A program made the position numbers and the translations under genes. DNA of 64,000 bases. Source: Lepidurus packardi (lineage: Eukaryota; Arthropoda; Branchiopoda; Notostraca; Triopsidae). Within the stretch, counting starts at the first letter, position 1; every line of letters begins with the position of its first letter. The stretch is taken from positions 5,518,001-5,582,000 of the forward strand of contig JAKZAN010000007.1 of NCBI GenBank assembly GCA_023053545.1, read 5' to 3'. The notes under the pieces were generated by a model. The model did not search any database. It worked only from the letters and a program-made list of their open reading frames with translations, and was not told where the DNA came from. Shown here in pieces: positions 13,001 through 24,500 of the stretch.

Positions 13001-16000
13001 GCAGTATTCTTTGAAGTCCATGGGATGAATTCGTCCACTGTTTTCTTAGAAAGTCCGCTATTATAGTTCCCAAGTGGAGGTATTTCTTTGTCGGCGGGAC
13101 TAAAAATGAAAGTTTTACGAGTGCCAGGCAAGTCTGTTAATTGAGCGTGCGTGCAGCCGAGGTTGCGCCGATGAGCGAGTCCGCGTCGTATCCCATCGCT
13201 GATGCGTCGTCGACGTCGCGGCGTGTGGGGGGAAGGGTGGAGGAAAGAGTTAGAGACGCGGCGTCGAGAGGAGGGTAGAAAGGGTTGTATTATAATGAGG
13301 TAGGAGGTTACTTTACCTCGCAAGGGTGTAGGTCTGATAGCATTGGTTCGCAATGCGACCCAATCGAGACTAAATGACGGTGCTCTTTCTTATTGATCTT
13401 TTTTTCCCATAGATCTGCGCTATGCAAGCTATACAAGCAAACAGTGCTTGAAACAGTTTCTTCCCAACTTCTTCAACCATGCGAAACGTTAAACAATTGC
13501 AAAACAATGCCTTCCAGACCGCCTCTGTAATGCAACTCAACTCTGTCAAAAAGAAAGAGTTGTTGACCCAAGAGCAAGTCCAAGAGTTCTTGTATTGTAA
13601 TTGTGGAGCTGAAGCTCAATTGAGTTGAGTTCAATGCAGGCGGAAGTATTTTTTTTACTATACAAAAGAAGGGATTTTATATTTTTCCTTCTTTTGTATA
13701 GAAAGAGCAGTGAATTGAAACAATAACTATGTTTAAAGCAAGCGCTCAGCATGGCATGTTACATGTTAACTGCCTAGCCACAGTATTTTATCAGAGACGG
13801 AAGGAATCATCTGGGCAACCACTTTGAACAGATTACAATTATATTTGGTAATCTACGGATTTTTCCTTTTTTTAGGGGTAACTTTATACACCTGCTTTAT
13901 ATGCGTATCCTTGCGCTTAAAGGAGAGAAAAAATATTGGTACCGATTGTGAGTCTAAATTAATGGCCTGCGCAGGTTTTTTTGGGCATCAAGGATACGTA
14001 TCTTGGCTTTCTGGTATGTGGTTTAATTGCATTATGGCTCCGCTTACAGTCTGGAGGCTTCACCTTCTTATCTCACCAGGCAGATTTGCTATGGTTATTT
14101 TGTCTTGGCTTTTGAGACGCTCATGCATTAACCAACACGACTATTAGCACCTTGCTTCAGCCGAAGACAGCTACAGAGAAAGGGGACCCTGGCGCTCATT
14201 AGCCCACCAATTTATGGTCTTTCTTTTTTTTTTGGCTTTTAACCGGTTGTAATGAGCAGGGCGCCAAAGAAGCACTTTAGAAAATTCACAACTTGCCTCC
14301 TCTTTATAACTTCGATACTTATAACCGGAGCTGGGGCTCTTTATAAGATACAATCCCGCTGGCTTCTCGGGCGCGTCATGCTCAGCACTAATACAAGCAA
14401 GACTTTTGGGTTTTGGGGGCTGAGACCAGAAACAAAAAATAAAGAAGAAAATGGAGGTGATGAAACGATAATTTTTGAATGCGAACTCTGACCGGTTTTC
14501 CCCCTCTTCTTAAAGCCTCGTCTACTAATTAACGGTCGTTCATCTACCTCGGGATTTTTATTGGATAATTATTCCAAAAGGGCCCCAAAGACTTGCAAGC
14601 CAAAAGGTTCGCATGTACACGAGAGTGCTGAGGCTATGAAAACCCCAACCCCGCCTGCCTTCATTATAATCATCATTTTGCATCTCTCACCCGCACAATA
14701 GTCTCCGTGTCCTCATTTTTTAATTTCTAGTGTACCTGCTTTTCAAAACAACTTGGTGTTATTATAGCAGCTGCGTCTTTTTAAGGTGGCGAAAATCTCA
14801 ACTCGTGCTGGGTGTGGGCGCTCTACCCTTTAATTTATCATGCTAATGAAGGGTCAGTTCATCGTGGCTAGGTTCTTCGAGACTCCTGCGAAAAGAAATA
14901 CAATAAAAGGTCTCACTTGCCATTGTGTGCGTTACCACGTCTACAAGTTCATGTAGATCAGACATTTAAACGGCGTTTTTTGTGTGTTTTTTTGCACAGA
15001 AATTATGGTAAGAGCTTCACGCAGCAGTTTAAAATTCCGAAACTCGGCGATTCATTGATAGGTGAGATAAGTACAAACTTCGGCACTCCAGACCCGTTAA
15101 TTTGGAATGCAAGCACCCATAAATTGCTCTTGTGCCACTTGAGCAATGTGCAGAACCCGGCTATTAAGAAAGTGTTTATAGCCATGATGTGGAAATTACA
15201 AGATATTAAAATAAATTTCAAAGTTTAGATAAAGTCGAGACAAAAAAAAGGGCCAAAAATAATTGTCTTTGTCGAGTACCGGAAGTGTACCTAGGGAGAG
15301 TATGAAATTTGTTATTAAAGCTCGGGGTGGTCATGATTAGCCTTGTGGCATGGTTAATAACCGTCTTTTTTCGGTCTTTGCAACAGGTGGGAAAATTAGA
15401 ACAGCAAGAGCTGTAACTTTCTTGTTTGACAAATGGGGTCGTTGTTGTCATTGTTGTTGTGGCTGTTGCCTTTGGAAAAGAAGAAAAAATAGTAATTGGA
15501 GTGTGCATGTGTGTCTTGCCTTCTATAAGTTGGTAAGTTGCGGTTTGTATAGCGAGTTTGTGTATAGCAGTTTAGGCTGGGAAACGTAGCTTTTTTTATT
15601 GCATTCCATTTCTCATCTTACTGAAGCGTTGTTACAAGAATGTGTTTTCAACTCTAGGCTAGAGTTTTCTTTTAATCGTAATGGAAGTTTTATTGCATAC
15701 TTCCTCTTCAAAGTATAGGTTCTTTTCCCGCTCCCGTACACTCCCGTAGCACGAAATGGGAATAACTTGAGTCGAAGGCTGTTCTGTCTGGAAAGTAACC
15801 GCAGAAACTCTTAAAATAAGTTGTAGTTTACGAGCTGGTTGATGAGATTAACTGGTAAGCACTCGTTCTTAACAGCGGACTTCGCACCTCTTTTTTTCCT
15901 GGGACCGATAACCGCAACGTACAATTGGTGCGTTTTACAAGTGTTCGTTTGGTTTATTTTTTTTTTCTCATTTTTGTACTTTTTTTTCTACGGTGCCGTT

Positions 16001-19000
16001 TGGGTGATCCTTAAAGGGCCCGTTTATCCAGAGAATTCCGGGTCCATATGCATGTTCGCTTTGCATATTATACAAGGTAAAATTGGAGGGGGGAACGCGT
16101 TCTGTGGCTTGGTCATTTGTCACCTTAACGAAAAGGAAATGGTGGTTCCTCACGCCAATGTTTGTAGTGCTTTAGTAAGCAAGCAAAAGCAAAGGCCCCG
16201 GTGCTGCTATATGCTGTATGCGTCTATATATCGGTATTGTTGTTGGCCACATGCTTTTGTTCCCATATCTCTCCTCTTTCTGTGTCTGTCTCGAGTCCCC
16301 CCTTAGACCATCGTTGAGCGACTTGGACAAATAATAACTTTACTCTTCAAATCGATCACCTTGTCGAGCTGTGCGTGCATCAACTCTATCATGGAATTCT
16401 TTTCGTATTATTCCGTATCAAGTCTCATCAGGTGAGGGGAAACCGGAATTGCATGGGGCAGCCATAGAGAAAGGAGGGCGGTTTTCGGTATTTTTTTATT
16501 TATTTTTTAATCTTCGTTTTTTTCCCAGCTGATAGAACTAAACAAACCTAAAATGCATAAGGTATAATTATTTCCAAAGGGAGCAAGATTTTGTTTGTGC
16601 GTTCAGCTCTGAGGGCTACTGTTCTCCGGTTTTTGTTTTCAGCCGGAAGTTGCCTCCTTTTCAATATGTAACATGCGCACGAATACGACAAAAAAATGAG
16701 AGGAATTAAAAGCGCCAAAAAAATGAAGAAACAATGGCCGGGAAACGTACTTGTCCTCGGTAAGCTTGTTCTGAGGCATTGTTTCCCTGTCGAGGATGTT
16801 AACGTGTACCAAAAAACGGTCTGCAAAATGCAATGCTTAGGACGTACACCTTAATCATGGTGATTAAAGACCGTCGACATGTCAGCTACTAAGGGGGAAT
16901 TGAAACGAGAAAAGGAAACGGAAAAGGGGTTAGTTTCGGGTTTGTAGATACATTTATATGTGCTCCTATTTGGGTGAGTGGAGTGGATGAAGAAAAAAAT
17001 TGGAATAATCCCAACACAGCAAGGAAGAATAAAAGTCAGATATGCTTGACAGACACAATAGAACCTTATTAGTGGATGACTGTTGTGTTATGATTTCAAG
17101 CGGGAGGGACTTTTTCTTTTAGTTCGTGTTTCATTGATGATGAATAGTGTATGCCGTGGCAGGAAGCTAACTATGTGTGCTCCATCCAACAGAAAAAAAT
17201 AAAAAAAAAAATTACGAGCATTACTCGTAAATGCAGGGTTTCTTTTCATTGCTCTAACACAGTAGCAACTGACTGGACAGGGAGCTTGCACTGCACTAAT
17301 GAGTGACAAATGAAATCGTATTTGTCAAAAAACTTATTTTGGATTATAGAAACTCTTTTCCTTGTTATTAATTTACTAGTGTCACTTGGGCGCTGTTGTA
17401 GTACTCATTTATTTATTATTTTACATGGCGTTACAGGCTGCTTGGGCGAGGTTCCATGTTTGTGTTATCTGGAGATCAATGTCGCCAGTTACTTGAAGTA
17501 TCAACGACATGGAAAGGCAAAACTATGCTTGATATCGGGGCGGGGGATGGAGCTACCACTTCCCACCTAGCGCCCCTATTTGAACAAGTTCATGTTACCG
17601 AAATATCCGCACCCATGCGAAGCATTTTGGAGTCGAAGGGATTCTTGTAAGTATTACAATTGTATCAATCTTTTCTTCGTTTCTTTTCCTGGCTGTCTTG
17701 TTAAATCGACCTAATGTCCTTGCGAACGTTTCATGTAACCGTACGCCGCTAGTTTTTGACCAAACATACGCGTAAATAGAATTGTATGAACAAAAGTAGG
17801 TGCAGATCAAAGCCATGTTTGTGGCAAAGGTTTTTGGAAATCCTTGCCGTCGTCAAGGCGTCAAGTTAAGTACTGGCCAGTATTGCATCCAATTATTTAG
17901 ACAAAGCTGGTGGCTAAATTTAGGTTTCTGCATTGTTAGGATGTCCTCGTTAAGGGCGTGACTGTTGGGCTTGCGTAATAAGTGTCGTTATGAATGCATA
18001 AGTTTGCAATGGACCGTGTAGTCAGTGCGAATACAAGGCATATAGACTCCTTCGTGCTGCCCGTAAGCCACGGACCCATCAGCTTGTATTTTGGTGACCA
18101 AGACAATAGAGCGGACGGCGTACCATTAGCTAACATGGGACGCATTGTTCCTCATTTTTCTAAGGACGTTCTCTTTACTCTCTCTCACGGACATGGAAAG
18201 TTAGCCACAGCATGAACTGCACCGAGACAAAATGTACGACTATTAAGAAATGTCAGATTTCCTAAGCAAAACCTTTAATTGATGTCGAAGAATCACTTTG
18301 CCTGGGTTCCACAAACCTTTTGTTAGGGCGATCATAATTATCATCCCTTTCCCGCACCAGCGTATTGTCTGGCAACATGTATGACTCGGAATTGCAGTTT
18401 GGGCATTGCCAAGGCCTTCCGAGCCATGTCTACGAAGCAAGCCTTGGTACTCACGCAGGAGCCTGAAAAGCGTATAAAAACGTGCCTTGTTAAATCAGCG
18501 TTGTTGGCTACTTAACAAGTGAACTTGCCTTCTAAGAAGTTCTCTGAATTCGAGAAGGGTTTATTGCTGTTTGCATATGAATCTTTTGACCGTTTCATGT
18601 GTGTGCAATTCCAATTAGGACGTTATATTCGTTTGGCGCTACGCGGCATAACCTGTTATCCCTTTGCGCTAAAAGTTTTTACGGATTCCAGATGGGGGGA
18701 AAATAAGGAAATAAAAGCCTCGTTTTGACTTTACTTTAGGATCAGAAATGTGGACACGTGGCATCAAAGCACAGATCGCTATGATCTCATCTGCATTCTT
18801 AACGTGCTGGACCGTTGCGCCCAGCCTGTAAGTTTACTGCAGCAAGCCATAGACAACCTGGTTCCTGGTGGTCGTCTTCTCATTGCGCTAGTCTGGCCGT
18901 TTAAACCATATGTGGAAGCAGGTAATATTACTTCATAAATTCCATCACTCTTTTCATCTGTAATTTGAATAAACGACCAGGCGGAGATGCAGATCATCAG

Positions 19001-19192
19001 CCTCTTGAGCAATTGAATATCCAAGGTCGCACTTTGGAAGAGCAGCTGGCCAGTTTAGTGCAGAACGTTTTAGAACCTTTGGGGCTCCGATTACTGCACT
19101 GGTCTCGTGTGCCTTATTTGTGCGAAGGCGACCTGGAACGCTCCTTTTACTATCTCTCTGATATGGTGCTTAGTTTAACGACAGTCGAGTAG
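7100..19192 (+). CDS. METTL9: METTL9/DREV-type protein-histidine methyltransferase
   Basis: METTL9 enzymes transfer a methyl group from S-adenosylmethionine to the N1 of histidine in His-x-His motifs of target proteins. Five exons join in phase: 7100-7381, 9100-9290, 17437-17646, 18740-18921 and 18981-19192, giving 358 aa. The start is the first ATG after an in-frame stop and begins a hydrophobic, signal-like N-terminus, as in vertebrate METTL9. Family landmarks in order are SLTRSLY (end of exon 1), SQTSING joined to LLGRGSMFVLS across the exon 2/3 junction, the SAM-binding loop LDIGAGDG (about residues 189-196), LNVLDRCAQP, and LPYLCEGD near the end. Without joining across the 1.7-kb and 8.1-kb introns, the first two exons look like unrelated small ORFs. 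The gene is convergent with the GH16 gene. Identity is strong; the 5' UTR is unknown. Confidence 0.9.
8100..8223. repeat. A/T-rich tandem array of TAATACTA-like units
   Basis: In intron 1 of the METTL9-type gene, a short motif close to AGTAATACTAAA recurs many times. The flanking phrase GCTAGAAACTTGTAATACTAA appears at both ends of the array (near 8100 and near 8202). This suggests tandem duplication of a short unit. I see no function; it is probably length-variable. Confidence 0.7.
11160..11770. repeat. Near-identical direct repeat pair in METTL9 intron 2
   Basis: A block of about 36 bases starting AGCTTCTCTTTTTTAGGTTC is found near 11162 and again near 11735, with only a couple of substitutions (CAACGTTCAC versus CAGCGTTCAT) and the same T-rich 3' side. 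Short related words (GTATACC, CTAAGGTATAC) lie next to each copy. This looks like remnants of a duplicated segment or old mobile element, but no terminal repeats or coding capacity are evident. Confidence 0.5.
13658..13701. repeat. Perfect 15-bp inverted repeat (hairpin)
   Basis: CTATACAAAAGAAGG at 13658-13672 is followed by a 14-base A/T-rich spacer and its exact reverse complement CCTTCTTTTGTATAG at 13687-13701. It lies in intron 2 of the METTL9-type gene. It might be the core of a small fold-back element or a structured intronic RNA. No flanking target-site duplication is obvious. Confidence 0.75.
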
Positions 19193-19194
19193 TA

Positions 19195-19200
19195 TTTATT
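19195..19200 (-). terminator. Candidate poly(A) signal of the GH16 gene
   Basis: On the minus strand AATAAA lies 75 nt downstream of the GH16 stop codon and only 3 nt beyond the METTL9 stop codon on the opposite strand. Cleavage at the usual distance downstream would put the GH16 3' end inside the last METTL9 coding exon, making the transcripts antisense to each other. The signal is seen; its use is inferred. Confidence 0.55.
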
Positions 19201-19274
19201 TGCGGTATTTTTTTCCTCCAAAATCATTTCAATACAACAAAGTTTCCAACACCAGAATATTAATGTCCCAGTAC

Positions 19275-20852
19275 TTACAGAGCCCAGACTTTAATGTAGT
19301 CCACTTGCAAGGCAACGTTATCGCCCTGACTTTGCCATGTTGGATACCAGCCATTGCGACCATTCCAGAAATCGGCGAATGCCTGGAAAGAAAAGGGTAA
19401 TTTTCTTATTGTCACAAAAGTTTAATTTAAAATTTGGTTTCTTACAGTTCCTCCGACATTGCTCCATGGCTTGGCAGCACTGCCGTCATTGGCAGCGTCA
19501 TCTGGGAAGAATCCGTTGGTTCCGCCCACAGCCAAATTGATGATGAAGTAGAACTGAAGGTGTTACAAGTTTAGTAGGTTGTTTTTTAATTATGACTACT
19601 TTTTTAAGGGAGGATCTCTCATTGAGGATCAAGATTTGTTTACTTCTTGGTCGAAAGGCGCCATTTTGGAAGCGAAACGCCACGGGTTTTCAATATTGGC
19701 GTCGAATGCGCCCAACTCCCAGAATCCACCGGCAGGAGGCGTGACGCGTCCTGTTTCCACATCATCCACACTGAAGGCGAGGTAGTCTGGATAATCGAAC
19801 GAAAGTTGGTAAGTCCCAAATTGTTACAATTTCTACGCGATAGGATTTGGTTACCTGGAGTCCAGTCCAGTTGATAGCGATGGAAATCGGTATTGAATCC
19901 CGGAGATTGATTTTTGCTCCAAGTTGTTTTCTCATAGCCGTTCAAAGGCCAGTACGGTCCCCAATGCATAGTGGAGGAAGCTTGCTCAACACCGATGTTG
20001 ACACCGTCTTTCATTAAATGCAGGTTACCACGAGATTCCATCAAGTCAATTTCTCCAGAAGCGGGCCAGCTGCCGTACGCGTTATAACGTGGCATCAACC
20101 AGAGAGCTTTGGATCATTTATCGGTAAGAAAACGACGTCAACTAATTTAATTATTATTTTATCATCAATGGTCACCTGGCCATAACCAGTCTCCTGCAGG
20201 CAACTTGGCACGAATTTCAACTTTGCCGTATCGGAAGGAGAAGGAGTTGACGGTACGAATACGAGCGGACATGGTCGGATTTAGCGCATTGGAAGGCGTT
20301 CCTACACGTTCGCAACCGTAAAAGGAAGGATTCGTGCATCTAAGAAAGTATATATATAGAGTATGTTTGAAAATTAGTGTATGGCTATTCCTACTGATCT
20401 GCAGGAGCACCCCCCCACAGGTTAAGGGTGCCAGAAGTGACAAATCCTGCCCCGTAGCGATCTTCCAAGAGGGTGGGCTTGATGTTGAGTATTCCATCTT
20501 TAGTAAAACTGTTGACTCGGTTGTTACTGTACAATTGGAACTCCCAGTTCTGGTAAAAGAAAGGAACATTTTTATATTAAATCGTAAAGTTACAAGAAAT
20601 CTAGTTACTCCTCCGCCAGACAAAGTGATTTCGTGCTGCCAGCGTGCCATGTCCAAGGTATCGAAATTCTCGTCAAAGATCAACTCCCCGGAAACTACAT
20701 GTTTCTGATTGACAGTAGTCAGTGAGATGTTACTCCCTAATTGGATGAAGGAAACAAAACGTTTATAAACTGGAATCCCATGTTAGGCTAACCTAAAACT
20801 CACCAAATGAACTCGATGCTAAGCAAGCTAAGGCAACCACTAAGGCCAACAT
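19275..20852 (-). CDS. GH16 beta-1,3-glucanase / glucan-binding protein
   Basis: Secreted glycoside hydrolase family 16 protein of the GNBP/LGBP type, which binds or cleaves beta-1,3-glucans in invertebrate immunity or digestion. Eight exons on the minus strand close in phase: 20852-20804, 20736-20609, 20549-20395, 20339-20176, 20106-19855, 19786-19644, 19553-19446 and 19382-19275, for 368 aa. The first exon encodes a clear signal peptide. There is no N-terminal carbohydrate-binding domain like that of insect GNBPs; GH16 follows directly. The catalytic motif around residues 183-190 reads GEIDLMES and keeps both glutamates and the aspartate (about E184, D186, E189), so hydrolytic activity is plausible, unlike many insect GNBPs that have lost them. 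Other landmarks are WLMPRYNAYGSWPASGEID and INLAVGGTNGFFPD. It ends about 83 nt from the METTL9 stop. Confidence 0.9.
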
Positions 20853-21574
20853 CTTGACGCCTTTCAAGTAACTGGTCCCGAAAGGCTATAGTAATGGACG
20901 TTATATCCCAAAATGAAGAGGGGGATGGTTTCTTCCTCGTGTGGCTTTTGCCTCGCTTCCGCTTCGTTTCGTGCTATTCTGTCACACTACAGATCCGTGA
21001 CCATATTTGGTGTCAGTCTCTTGCTAGATGACGAGGCATAAATTGATCCACACTTCACAAGGCCAGTGCTAAACTAGTCTTGCAAGGTCACAAAACTGAC
21101 TAATAAAACGTTTATAAAGTCAGAGACATAGATTTAAAAAATACTGGGCTGGAGCATTAAACGTTAGGGATTGTCATGGACGGGGTAATACCAAGACGAA
21201 GTAGCATGGAAGGAAAGGGGATAAAAACAAATGGTCTTATCGCCAAAGACGGTTCTGGGAAATCTTGCAGCTGGAGGCTTGTTTGTTTTGAATTACGCGA
21301 TTTTGAGAATCCAACACTTGTTTAGATACCGTGTATTTAAAATAACAAGTACCTTAGCTATTACAGATAGATAAATGGAATTCGTAGTTCTTAGACCAAG
21401 CCTAATTTAGGCCCCTTCTCTCCTCTCTTAAAAATAAAGAAAGGTGCAAGAGCAATTTGGCAAAATGAAGATGCTATCAATGTAGCCCCTCCTTTGAGTG
21501 CTATGCAGATATTGTGAAAATAAAAAGAACGAAGGAAACATCTGTTTATAAAAAAAGGCATTCTATTCCCAAGC
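20853..21574. other. Spacer between GH16 and Mcr-type genes
   Basis: About 720 bp separates the GH16 start from the stop of the complement-related gene; both genes run on the minus strand. It should contain the GH16 promoter and the 3' UTR of the upstream gene. I recognise no coding motif, RNA gene or repeat here. Confidence 0.5.
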
Positions 21575-24500
21575 CTACGTAAAGGTGGGCTGATAGTTAT
21601 TAAAACTTAATAGGTTCCATATTCTGTTCCAAGATATTGCTATCAAAGTTGAAACTAATAGCGTGGTAAAATCCACGACATTTTTCAATCCGGTACTGTA
21701 CTGCGGGCAGTAGGGACACTGATAGGATCCACAGACTTCGCATATATCCAAAACATATAAAGGCGTAGCGTCTATAATTTGGAGCTCAAAATGCTCTGTA
21801 AAGAATGAAACTATCTTTCTTAGATCTGTTGGCTCATTTTGTGCAGCTTACCTGGTAAATAAGATTCGTAAATGATAGCTGATCGGTACATGGTATGATT
21901 GGCCACTGGATACCATCTTTTTATCATGTATGAAAAACATGTCCAATTGGTCGACACCGAATCCATGTACCAGACAATTTTCATTTCTTCTGACTTTACG
22001 TCTGTCAAGAATGGGTACTTGGACGTGGCTACCACTTTGTTAGCGTCTGATTGGACGATACCGTACCCAGTAGGCAATTCAATTTCTAAGGCTGTTGAAC
22101 CACTGATCCTTGATTCTTGCGTAGCCAACCACCTTAGCAAATTGTAGTGTTAAAGAAACCCCTTTTTGACGGTTTTAGTTTTAAATATTACTTAAAACAA
22201 GCGTCGATCGTCACGTGAGACTTGTTTTTAAAATTGCTGTAGTTTTCGTTCACTTTGAGTTGAAAATAGGGTTGGTTAGGCACATCCTTCAGCTGTTCAT
22301 AGTCGATTCCGTACTGGACTTTCAGTTGGAGTACAGCCTGTCCTGCACCGCGACCAATCACGTTCACGTGACCCCAAACGTTTGGCAACTTAATTTTCGA
22401 TTAAAAAAAAAAAAGAATTAACAAAAGTTTTCAATTATGGTATAGCTTACATCGAATTGGTGGACAGCTGGTAAGTTCTCGCTGTTGATACTGATTACTT
22501 GAGTAGCGTCTTTGGACGCTGACGGATCAATGGTTAACGTCATCTCCGTAATGTCCCTTAAACGTGCACGGTAGGCATACTCAGTTAAAGCTTCCATGGC
22601 CACTAAAGTGTCCTATGTAGCATAATAAGCAATTAAACACAGTCATTTAGTTGTACATGATCTTAAGATAAACTTACAAACGTGGATACGAAACCACCAT
22701 CTGTCATGCGCATGGTGTTGAGCCACGAAACAGTTCGAGTTTGCATTTCGTTAATTCCATCCCGGATCAAGTAGACTAACAGTGCATAAGCTGTAGTTTC
22801 CACGGCAACAGCATCCTGCTCATTAGGACCTCTGGCTTGTAAAAACGGCTTTTGATTTTCGTATTTAATGCCGTTAAGTGAAACAGGACTTCTTGACCAA
22901 TACACCATACCGTCTAAAGCGTACACTGTAGTAGACTCATCTTTTGACTATATTTTACTTTTTTCGCGACGCATAGAATGTAGTTTTCCAAACGCCACTT
23001 CTTTGGCCCCACTGTTCGCTTGAGTCAACGCATAGGTTACGAGAGCCAGCTCATAAGGGTCTCTAATAGATGAAATCAGTCGTTCTAAGAAACTGTGGAA
23101 CAAACATTGTGGTATTAATCATTTGATGCTTCTCTGGATAAGGGAATTTAGCATACTGAACGGCTCGTAATTTGGCAATGGCGGTTTTGGATTTCAGCTC
23201 TCCCTGTAAGCTTTCCAACACATCTGTCAACGCTACTAGCACGTGAGCTGTATGAGCTGCATTCTTGGTGGTATTCGTTACCTGAGTCAGATGAGGAAAG
23301 GTGAGTTTATGACTCACCTAATGACGGGAAACGTTTGTATAACTTACAAGCTTTCTTTCCAAGGGTACAGTGTAATCATCCGTTTCGCGGAAGGATCCGT
23401 CGGTGTTTTGGAACCCGATTAACCACTGCGAACAAGTTTCCAGTAATTTACGATCCACTAGAAAATGGTTTTCCCAGTCTTGGAATTGCGCCCGAGCCAG
23501 TGTCCGTACCACCCAGGCGGTTACCCTACAAGAATAAATTTATGTTTTATTTTATGAATCAATTTAGCTGCTTTTTGATTGGCTCACCAAACACTTGGTT
23601 TCGAGTTTGTGAATAACCGGAACGATCCTTGTGAGTCATATAGCCGCATTAGTGAAGCCAGCTCCACGTTCATCGTATCAAAGGCTGCGTACATGACGTC
23701 TCGCTTAAGTTGATTCGTCAATCTCAAGTAATGCAAACTCCATAGTGTGGCCCCGAAAGTGAAAATATGCTGATCAAAACTTTTCAACGATCTCTGAAGC
23801 AACGCTTGGCCGTTAGCTGGCATGGAAGGGAATACGGGTCCAAAGACGTCTCCTGTAAAAATGCCATACAAACTTGGAACATAAAACAACACGAACAGGT
23901 TTGGTGGGGGTTTTGCCTACCGCTAACGGTAAGCGAAGCCTTTGGGCTGCCGTAGACGTAGCGACGGTAGTTCTCGTAGGCTATTTTAGGACTTTCATCG
24001 ACAGGAATATCCAGAAATGTGAGAAGGAACGCGCGGCTTTGCAGATCCAACTGCACGGAAGTATGGCGATACATGGTGACTCCTTCAGGCTACCAAGATT
24101 ATTAGTATGGTGCTCAAATCCAAGTTTCAATTGTACGGTATTACCAGGATATTTACTTCGTGGTAATGCTCTCGTCTTGAAACCTGTGACACAGCTATAA
24201 TATTTATTCCGAGTGCTCCTTGATCAATCTGCGGTGAAATAGCAATCGGAACTTCGTACATTCCCAACGGTGGAATCTAAAATGATTATTTTTTAATTCC
24301 AGCTTTGGTGTGTCATTAGAGCTTAATTTAGTTGTCAGGAAGTAGGTTGCCATAATATTGTTACCGCTATCATGTGATGGTGATCGCCGCGTACCATCTG
24401 TGGCTTATAGTGATTGACCTCTCCTTCTGCCTCAGTGAGAACAAACAGAAAGTCTGGAGAGTCTTCCACAATTACCAAAACCTGATTTTCCTCGTCTAAG

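Larger units (their letters stand above)
9291..17436 (+). other. 8.1-kb second intron of the METTL9-type gene
   Basis: The exon on each side has consensus splice sites (GGTAAGT donor at 9291, TTACAG acceptor ending 17436), and the split glycine codon closes to give the conserved GLLGRGS. Nearly all other introns in the window are under 110 nt, so this one is exceptional. It contains A/T-rich DNA, a CpG-rich patch near 13.15-13.28 kb, a perfect hairpin at 13658-13701 and a direct repeat pair near 11.16 and 11.73 kb. Open frames inside it (for example 15839-16306 on the plus strand) show no family motif. I found no nested gene. Confidence 0.8.

Noticed and set aside
12928..13353. 141-aa minus-strand open frame over the CpG-rich patch
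   Set aside because: Arg/Pro-rich translation follows from the local base composition; no domain or conserved motif recognised.
15839..16306. 155-aa plus-strand open frame in METTL9 intron 2
   Set aside because: Composition is driven by T-rich DNA and hydrophobic runs; no motif, no splice context, no family resemblance.
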